This document shows, one piece after another, positions 4,472-9,100 of a DNA stretch of 9,100 bases. Within the stretch, counting starts at the first letter, position 1. The number at the start of each line of letters is the position of its first letter. The DNA is from CAYUAI01 sp964442745 (lineage in GTDB: Bacteria; Pseudomonadota; Gammaproteobacteria; S012-40). The translations under genes and the position numbers were made by a program. The stretch is taken from assembly GCA_964442745.1 (NCBI GenBank), contig CAYUAI010000125.1:1-9100 (forward strand), written 5' to 3'. The notes under the pieces were generated by a model. That model was not told the origin of the DNA. It was given only the letters and a program-made list of their open reading frames with translations, and searched no databases.

Positions 4472-7336
4472 TTAATCTCCAAAAATACAGAAACTAATTT
4501 CATAATATCTGGCTCGTGGTAACCCTCCACAACGACGCCTTTTTGCGGTTAAACCACCAGGTCTTCCATCTTCAATATTGAGTAGTCCTAACGCTTTTAA
4601 ATGCTCCATTGTCCCCTGAAATGGGTAAGATCCTAGCATCTTTATGATGGCTTCTTTATTCATCACAAACCATCGCTTTTCGATCCAATCACCACGGATA
4701 ACCGTACCCTCTTTACATCCCGCTAAGCTGATCAATTCATCGTCATCGTCTAATGATTTTGGAGGTCCTTCACCAATGATAAACCCCCTTCGTTCACGAC
4801 CATCAGGTACGGTGTATTCCATGGTGGAGTTATCAAATTGGCTCATATTTGCTTGAAGCGCCGACCGTAAACAGTCAGCGCCACGATGGCCATCGTTTAA
4901 TGAACCGGATGTCGCTACGTAATCTTTTGCCACGACAAACATGGATTCCGATAGGTCATTATCGAGAACACCGTATTGGTGAGCTAATTTTAAGGCCACC
5001 ACCACCAGCGCAAAATGCCGAAATACCCGTTGATGCTCTGGTGAAATCCCTGGGTTATCCTTGACCAATGCCTCTTCTGCCTCCTTGCGTAAAGTAGCGA
5101 TATCAACGGTATTATCTTGGGTAAAATGTCGAATAAATTCGGGGCCAGCCGTGCCGTAATATTTTCCGCAGGCGATTTTCAGTGCCTCAATGAATGATTT
5201 ATCATCAGGTGAACCCGGTCGTTTGTTTACCATCTGTTCTCTGGTAACAGCGATATCAATGAATCTAACCAACTGTCCTGCCTTGGGGGGTTTGCCACTT
5301 TCACTCACCTTGTCCGCAATGGGAATTTCAGCACTCATCAAAATTAGGTTTCTCCAAGTCCTCGATTCTTTTTGTTTTGCCGATTGATCCAGCCGACCTT
5401 TTATGCTGCCACTACACATCCGGTATATCGTTTTACCAAAATCTTTATCGTCAAGCATGCCCAGCTCATCAACGATCATAGGCAAATCGTTATGCTGGCT
5501 TGTTAGCATCTCCATGCTATTAGCCGTACTGTTCCATTGATGTGTGTAGATGTGATTGACACCTTGACCTGGTTGCGTCCCGTCGCCAAATAATGTGGCA
5601 GCCACTTGGATAGCCGTCGTCTTTCCGCTGCCAGAACTGCCACATAGATTGAATCCTCTATTCTCTATGGCAGCCGCACGAAGTAGTAGTGACGACATCG
5701 CTAGGCCCAGCATCGAAACCAAGTAATGGTTACCGACTAGTTTAGATCCGATCGCTTGCTTCCATTCTTTCAGTGATCCCGAAGATTTAATCGTTTCTGA
5801 TAATAACGAGGGTTCCATTGGCTGAAAAATAATATCATTCGCTGAACCAATGACCTGGTCAGGTAACACAAAATGTTCGTGTCCGTCACCAAACCAACCT
5901 GGCCTCAGTGCTCGACGTAAGCACTGCGTTTGAAGTTCACAAGCTTTTGCGAGGTAACATTTAAATTCTGATGCTCTACTCGGATTGATGTACAACCCTA
6001 ACGCGGAAAGCCTTTCAATAAGCGTAGTGCCTATGTGTACATCTTTAAACTCAAAGTTCAGCGTTATTAACGTTTTCGACTCACCTTTAAACGTAGCAAC
6101 CGCACCATATTCTACTAACCCAGTGCATCGAGTGAATGCTGTTATCTCGATGAACTTACATACTTCGTCAAATTTATCTGCTGACTTTACTGGTACATAA
6201 ATACTTTCGTTAAAATAATAAAACTTACCGAATAAATGCGTATGATTATCGTTTTCTGATTTTTCGTGATGCTTGATTGATGCTGGTATATCCATATTAA
6301 CGGTTTCCATACGGTTTAATTTTTCCACCGTATTGTCCTTGGATCTCTCAAACCAATCAGCAATGTCTTGTCCTTCGGCTAACTCCAATTTGCTGATATC
6401 TAGCCACCTGACTTCTTTAGCATAAGGCGTGACAGCTTCTATCACATACCTTGCGTATTGCTCGCCCGAATGGTCATTGTCGGGTATCACGAGAATGGTT
6501 CGACCTTTTAATTCTGACCAGTCCGCTTTTTTCGCAGAGGTAGAGCCACCGGATGTCATCCCTAACTTTTTACGCTCAATAAATAGATCTGCGCATTTTT
6601 CACCTTCCACCAAATACACGATCTGATCAAGGGGTGACTGATTTAAAATATGTAGGTTATATAGAGGTTTTAATCCGTTGAAATCGGGTTCCTTTACTCT
6701 GAATTTTTTACCGTCAAACATCACTGGTCGCATATACTTGCGACCAGTGGGAAGCTCAAGCCTTGGTCTACAGTAAATCGGATTGTTATTAAGATCGTGA
6801 TAAATTTGCAACGATTTAAACTCGTATCCTTCATCAAACTGTTTAGGGAATAGTCGCTTAATCTCTTCCTCTGATGGAAGGGGAAATGTTTCTGCCGTCA
6901 ACTCAAGTGATGGGTTGACTCGAGGAGGTAGTTTTTTCTTACCGTGGAGTGTTTTTTCTTTTGTGGCTCTACTGCTGGCTAATTGCTCTAATGTCACGTT
7001 AGGCATATCACTCTCTCGATAGGCAAGCTTAATATTTTGACGTTTTAATTCATTTCTGGCTTGGCTAAAACTCACGCCTAAATACTTTATATAGATATCA
7101 GTCATATCCGTTCCATATTCATGACATGCATGACATTTAAAATCACCAGTATCGAAGTTGACTGATAATGATGAATTTTCATCATCATGAAAGATGCATT
7201 TAACGGTGTGATTTCCACCTAAATAATTTGTACTGAATATGTCATTCAGTAAGTTAGTGGGTTTTGTATGGCCGAATAGTGAGGATGGATTAGTACTAGG
7301 TAGAGAGATAACACTTGATGTATGATTTTTTGACAC
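4472..7336 (-). CDS. Primase-helicase replication protein (CHC2-like zinc finger, TOPRIM, DUF927 P-loop domain)
   Basis: A 954-residue multidomain protein. Residues 47-71 form a CHC2-like zinc finger (C47-x2-H50 and C68-x2-C71). Residues ~238-330 form a TOPRIM domain with 'E244GEK' and 'D286ND288xxG', the metal-binding acidic residues of DnaG-type primases. From about 365 to 660 comes the DUF927 helicase-like region, with Walker A 'GSSGSGKTT' (566-574) and Walker B 'MIVDE' (D623/E624). Such fusions are replication proteins of plasmids, prophages and satellite islands, priming and unwinding at their own origin. The start is GTG (7334-7336), with AAGGAGT seven bases upstream. The stop is 18 bp from the heptamer cluster. 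A broken small DNA-binding gene precedes it by 42 bp. I see no frameshift or missing catalytic residue. Confidence 0.88.
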   Translation of the reverse strand: MSKNHTSSVISLPSTNPSSLFGHTKPTNLLNDIFSTNYLGGNHTVKCIFHDDENSSLSVNFDTGDFKCHACHEYGTDMTDIYIKYLGVSFSQARNELKRQNIKLAYRESDMPNVTLEQLASSRATKEKTLHGKKKLPPRVNPSLELTAETFPLPSEEEIKRLFPKQFDEGYEFKSLQIYHDLNNNPIYCRPRLELPTGRKYMRPVMFDGKKFRVKEPDFNGLKPLYNLHILNQSPLDQIVYLVEGEKCADLFIERKKLGMTSGGSTSAKKADWSELKGRTILVIPDNDHSGEQYARYVIEAVTPYAKEVRWLDISKLELAEGQDIADWFERSKDNTVEKLNRMETVNMDIPASIKHHEKSENDNHTHLFGKFYYFNESIYVPVKSADKFDEVCKFIEITAFTRCTGLVEYGAVATFKGESKTLITLNFEFKDVHIGTTLIERLSALGLYINPSRASEFKCYLAKACELQTQCLRRALRPGWFGDGHEHFVLPDQVIGSANDIIFQPMEPSLLSETIKSSGSLKEWKQAIGSKLVGNHYLVSMLGLAMSSLLLRAAAIENRGFNLCGSSGSGKTTAIQVAATLFGDGTQPGQGVNHIYTHQWNSTANSMEMLTSQHNDLPMIVDELGMLDDKDFGKTIYRMCSGSIKGRLDQSAKQKESRTWRNLILMSAEIPIADKVSESGKPPKAGQLVRFIDIAVTREQMVNKRPGSPDDKSFIEALKIACGKYYGTAGPEFIRHFTQDNTVDIATLRKEAEEALVKDNPGISPEHQRVFRHFALVVVALKLAHQYGVLDNDLSESMFVVAKDYVATSGSLNDGHRGADCLRSALQANMSQFDNSTMEYTVPDGRERRGFIIGEGPPKSLDDDDELISLAGCKEGTVIRGDWIEKRWFVMNKEAIIKMLGSYPFQGTMEHLKALGLLNIEDGRPGGLTAKRRRCGGLPRARYYEISFCIFGD

Positions 7337-7370
7337 TATAATGACTCCTTCTATATGTTGTATGTTGTTT

Positions 7371-7393
7371 GCCGGTAGCTACTTACTACCGGC
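7371..7393. promoter_or_regulatory. Perfect hairpin between the small DNA-binding pseudogene and the helicase gene
   Basis: GCCGGTAG (7371-7378) and CTACCGGC (7386-7393) form a perfect 8-bp stem with a 7-nt loop. The stem-loop contains the old stop codon of the upstream small gene and lies 34 bp before the GTG start. On the minus strand it is followed by A-rich sequence, so it is not an ordinary terminator for that strand. It could attenuate or stabilise the helicase message. On the plus strand it is followed by TTGTTTATT and might weakly terminate rightward transcripts. Confidence 0.45.
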
Positions 7394-7614
7394 TTGTTTA
7401 TTCTCTTCATTTTTCCTATTAATTCATTCGAATACTGATGCCTCATTAATCAATAATTTTGATCAATGCGCACGATGCACCGATCGAATCCATTTTCAGT
7501 GCGATAAAATACCGAGCTTCGAAGTATTGATTTAGTGAATGTAGGATGTTTTGCTGCAAACAATTTAACGGTTAACAGTGATGGCGGTTGTTTGGTTGCA
7601 TTTGAGTTGTGCAT
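7379..7614 (-). pseudogene. Small island-type DNA-binding protein, broken by a frameshift and an in-frame TGA
   Basis: The open part, starting at ATG 7612-7614 with GGGAG four to five bases upstream, reads MHNSNATKQPPSLLTVKLF then AAKHPTFTKS and CIVRIDQ, and stops at 7450-7452. The 'LLTVK.F..KHP.FT...LR' pattern is familiar from small AlpA/excisionase-like DNA-binding proteins of integrative islands, which usually continue '...VRIG.KVLINE..FF.WI'. That missing tail is present in another frame (KLLINEASVFE, TGA, INRKNEENKQAGSK, stop at 7379-7381). Restoring one A in the A-tract at 7457-7460 rejoins the frames, and TGA at 7424-7426 replaces an expected Trp. An ATG at 7642-7644 is a less likely start. 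A functional 54-residue truncated product cannot be excluded. Confidence 0.7.
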
Positions 7615-7707
7615 AAAACTCCCTTTTGAGGTAGGTGAATTCATGCACTCGGGAATTGATTTTACAGCGGAGACTTGTCGATTATTTATATCAATACAAA
7701 ATACGCA

Positions 7708-7736
7708 TTGACATAACTAGGTATTGACATAATAAT
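7708..7736 (+). promoter_or_regulatory. Strong plus-strand promoter-like sequence with no gene downstream
   Basis: A perfect TTGACA (7708-7713) and AATAAT (7731-7736, five of six matches to TATAAT) are separated by exactly 17 bp. The next plus-strand gene, vapB, is about 365 bp away and has its own promoter. A transcript from here would begin with noncoding sequence carrying the 7789-7832 hairpin. Alternatively, the repeated ATTGACATAA may be regulator sites for the opposite-strand operon. Confidence 0.4.
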
Positions 7737-7788
7737 GTTCAAGCTCTCTGGCAATTTCAACGCCTGAGTGTATTCATCATTTAGGTAA

Positions 7789-7832
7789 AGCCCGTGTTCA
7801 AGTGAGCGACCAAACAAATTTGAACGCGGGTT
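7789..7832. repeat. Long hairpin in the gene-free region
   Basis: CCCGTGTTCAA (7791-7801) pairs with TTGAACGCGGG (7820-7830) over 11 positions with one G-U pair, and two more pairs extend it outward. The loop is 18 nt. Neither strand has a T-tract after the stem, so it does not look like a Rho-independent terminator. It may be part of a small RNA or a protein-binding site. Confidence 0.5.
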
Positions 7833-8034
7833 AACCAATATCGAAAATCTTCAATTCCGCACAATAACTCTTTGCACGTAATAACTCAAATTTATTTTTC
7901 TATTTAAATTTTATGAAAAAAAATAGTAAATCGAATAACTAACATTATTTCAAAGCACTCTGTGTATCTACGTTACCAGTTTAGAAATTAGTGTTAGTAC
8001 ATCCATAGTTTCCTAAAAATAACCAGTTATGCTC

Positions 8035-8089
8035 TTGTTATGTTACTTACCGCAAGCTACAATGTGTACATAAACTGTTATTATACACA
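8035..8089 (+). promoter_or_regulatory. vapBC promoter and operator-like inverted repeat
   Basis: TTGTTA (8035-8040) and TACAAT (8058-8063) are separated by 17 bp. An inverted repeat TGTGTA (8063-8068) and TACACA (8084-8089) lies just after the -10, where VapB or VapBC could bind for autoregulation. GAGG at 8091-8094 serves as ribosome site for the vapB ATG at 8101. Confidence 0.6.
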
Positions 8090-8100
8090 CGAGGCCCGCC

Positions 8101-8295
8101 ATGAGAACAAATATAGTAATTGACGATAAGCTGATGTCTGAAGCACTCAAGGTTACCGGATTAAGCACAAAGAAGGAGGCTGTTGAGCTAGGACTTAAGC
8201 TAATTGTTAGGCAGAACAAACAGCAAGCCATACGAAAATTACGAGGCAAGCTTAAATGGGACGGTGATCTAGACCAAATGAGAGGAGGAAAGTGA
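8101..8295 (+). CDS. vapB: VapB-family antitoxin (ribbon-helix-helix)
   Basis: A 64-residue protein opening 'MRTNIVIDDKLMSEALKVTG' then 'LSTKKEAVELGLKLIV', the standard VapB (COG5450-type) start: a DNA-binding beta-strand and two helices of a ribbon-helix-helix fold. The basic, flexible C-terminal half (residues ~38-64) would wrap around the toxin. The family neutralises VapC and represses its own operon. The ATG has GAGG six bases upstream. The stop TGA overlaps the GTG start of vapC, and the vapC ribosome site (AGGAGGA) lies within its last codons, so the two are translationally coupled. It is on the plus strand, opposite to most genes here. Confidence 0.92.
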   Translation: MRTNIVIDDKLMSEALKVTGLSTKKEAVELGLKLIVRQNKQQAIRKLRGKLKWDGDLDQMRGGK

Positions 8296-8693
8296 TACTA
8301 GTTGATACTAGCGTCTGGATTGATTATTTCAATGGTCGTGAAAACAAACTAACCAATATACTTGATTCAGCGTTACTCGATGGAACCGTTGCCATTGGAG
8401 ACATAATATTGCTAGAGATACTTCAAGGGTTTAGAGACGACAAGGATTACAATAGAGCTAAGACGACTCTAGCCACCTTAGATTTACACGAAATGTTTGG
8501 CCGAAAAATGGTTGGGAAGTGTGCTAATAATTATCGATCTCTGCGAAAAAAGGGGATAACTGTTCGAAAAACAAACGATATAATTATAGCTACATTCTGT
8601 ATCGAAAATCGATTTCCACTACTATTTTCGGATAAAGACTTTATACCATTCGTCAAATATTTAAAACTAACCTCCGTGCTAGACAAAACATAA
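8292..8693 (+). CDS. vapC: VapC-family toxin (PIN-domain ribonuclease)
   Basis: A 133-residue PIN-domain protein of normal VapC length. It opens 'MILVDTSVWIDYF', with D5 the first metal-binding residue. Further acidic site residues are E42 (ILLEIL), D96 (TNDIIIA) and D114/D116 (FSDKDF). Family members are Mg/Mn-dependent site-specific RNases, several of which cleave initiator tRNA or rRNA. The start is GTG (8292-8294), overlapping the vapB stop as GTGA and preceded by AGGAGGA. The TAA stop is followed at once by CGTCCAAGTTAGGC, which resembles part of an attC but has no clear partner. The active site appears complete. Confidence 0.92.
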   Translation: MILVDTSVWIDYFNGRENKLTNILDSALLDGTVAIGDIILLEILQGFRDDKDYNRAKTTLATLDLHEMFGRKMVGKCANNYRSLRKKGITVRKTNDIIIATFCIENRFPLLFSDKDFIPFVKYLKLTSVLDKT

Positions 8694-8902
8694 CGTCCAA
8701 GTTAGGCAACAGTGTTCAAATAGAACAATAAATATAGAAAACATTTATTAAGTTAAAACCTTGTTGCTCTTCAAGCTTGGTACTAGGTGTCAAAGTTGAT
8801 TTTCGCAAAAAGTACAGCAGAGTAGAATGCAATTGCTCTATCAAGATTTGTAACTGGTATATCTACCCAAACAAATTGGTTTCTCATACTTAGTAAATGG
8901 TG

Positions 8903-8986
8903 GTCTAACGCTTTGCCAAGCGGCGCGCAGTAGCGCGTCCGGTGGAGGCCCACAGGGCTGGAACGTACTTGAGCAACTTGTTTTTT
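8903..8986 (-). repeat. attC-like integron recombination site behind the right-hand YdeI-family gene
   Basis: An 84-bp fold. On the minus strand the R' box is GTTAGAC (8903-8909), an exact GTTRRRY. The L box TTGC/CAAG (8913-8920) pairs with CTTG/GCAA (8968-8976), leaving a single unpaired base at 8972 on the gene-proximal arm, a hallmark of attC sites. The spacers between R and L boxes are 3 nt on each side (8910-8912 and 8977-8979). The centre holds a strong sub-hairpin, CGCGC-AGTA-GCGCG, and a GCCC/GGGC stem. The outer R'' box (minus AAAAAAC) is degenerate and overlaps the stop codon of the gene. Orientation is minus, matching the gene it follows. Confidence 0.6.
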
Positions 8987-9100
8987 TATGCCTTTTTCCC
9001 CTTGTTGAAGCCAAAGTCAGGCTTCTCTTTGCGGATTAGCTTATTCATGAATTTTTTGAACCTCCTCTGTCTGGTTTCAGGTTTCTTTGCAGATTCCAAT
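8986..9100 (-). CDS. YdeI/OmdA-family protein, C-terminal part (runs in from the right edge)
   Basis: Thirty-seven codons and a TAA stop (8986-8988) are present, reading 'LESAKKPETRQRRFKKFMNK' followed by a Lys-rich tail. YdeI/OmdA-family proteins characteristically end in 'W(I/V).sAK..eTR.rR..k.i..l', which this matches. The function of the family is poorly defined. The gene ends inside the outer box of an attC-like fold, as expected for an integron cassette. It is a different gene from the N-terminal fragment at the left edge: both are on the minus strand and run off opposite ends, so they are not halves of one interrupted gene. Confidence 0.55.
   Translation of the reverse strand, partial: LESAKKPETRQRRFKKFMNKLIRKEKPDFGFNKGKKA

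Larger units (their letters stand above)
7645..8034. other. Gene-free region between the helicase operon and vapBC
   Basis: No credible ORF is seen. It contains a plus-strand promoter-like sequence (7708-7736), a direct repeat ATTGACATAA (7707-7716 and 7723-7732, 16-bp period), a hairpin (7789-7832) and otherwise AT-rich DNA. GTTATGC at 8026-8032, just before the vapBC promoter, resembles the R boxes of the attC-like sites but has no clear partner. Confidence 0.5.

Noticed and set aside
4644..6626. Several plus-strand open frames of 65-71 codons opposite the primase-helicase gene
   Set aside because: They are antisense to a well-supported 954-residue protein, lack ribosome sites and show no family features.
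7878..8032. Possible attC between GTAATAAC and GTTATGC upstream of vapBC
   Set aside because: The only L-box match is an A/T-only octamer, the spacers are unequal and the centre does not pair.
8043..8249. 68-codon minus-strand frame opposite vapB
   Set aside because: It overlaps the vapBC promoter and antitoxin gene in antisense, and its hydrophobic look comes from the complementary strand of vapB.
8688..8765. Possible plus-orientation attC directly after vapC (ACATAAC, CAAG...CTTG)
   Set aside because: Only AAC/GTT-type outer pairing and a four-base inner match are found, the extra base lies on the wrong arm, and the centre is AT-rich; not enough for a call.

Overview
The window is an AT-rich stretch of accessory DNA, most likely from a marine gammaproteobacterium of the Vibrio/Shewanella/Pseudoalteromonas kind. 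That placement is an inference from base composition, toxin-antitoxin cassettes, attC-like folds and gene families; no ribosomal or housekeeping gene fixes the taxon. It reads as a plasmid- or satellite-like island embedded in a chromosomal-integron cassette array.

Left edge (1-861): the 5' end of a YdeI/OmdA-family gene, a very regular attC-like palindrome (113-232), and a toxin-first higBA pair with its own promoter. Right edge (8026-9100): a vapBC pair on the plus strand, a second attC-like fold (8903-8986), and the 3' end of another YdeI/OmdA-family gene. Both attC folds have matched R boxes, a 3-nt symmetrical unpaired spacer, a paired L box and extra unpaired bases on one arm. In both, those extra bases put the attC in the same (minus) orientation as the gene it follows.

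Middle left (891-2664): a tight two-gene minus-strand operon, a ParA/Soj-type ATPase followed by a stand-alone RelA/SpoT-type alarmone synthetase with no hydrolase domain; the stop of the first and the start of the second are one base apart. This pair is the best candidate for an undescribed functional module, for example a ToxSAS-like or anti-phage system.

Middle (2665-4471): about 1.8 kb without a convincing gene. It holds a 375-bp MITE-like element with perfect 34-bp terminal inverted repeats and a 6-bp target duplication, then a cluster of eleven GGTCCCA/TGGGACC heptamers with AT-rich tracts. The cluster abuts the 3' end of the next gene and is a candidate replication origin.

Middle right (4472-8034): a 954-residue primase-helicase (CHC2-like zinc finger, TOPRIM, DUF927/P-loop) starting at GTG. 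It is preceded by a small island-type DNA-binding gene broken by a frameshift and an in-frame TGA. Upstream lies a gene-free region with a strong plus-strand promoter-like sequence and a long hairpin. No integrase is visible, so the element is either incomplete here or continues elsewhere.
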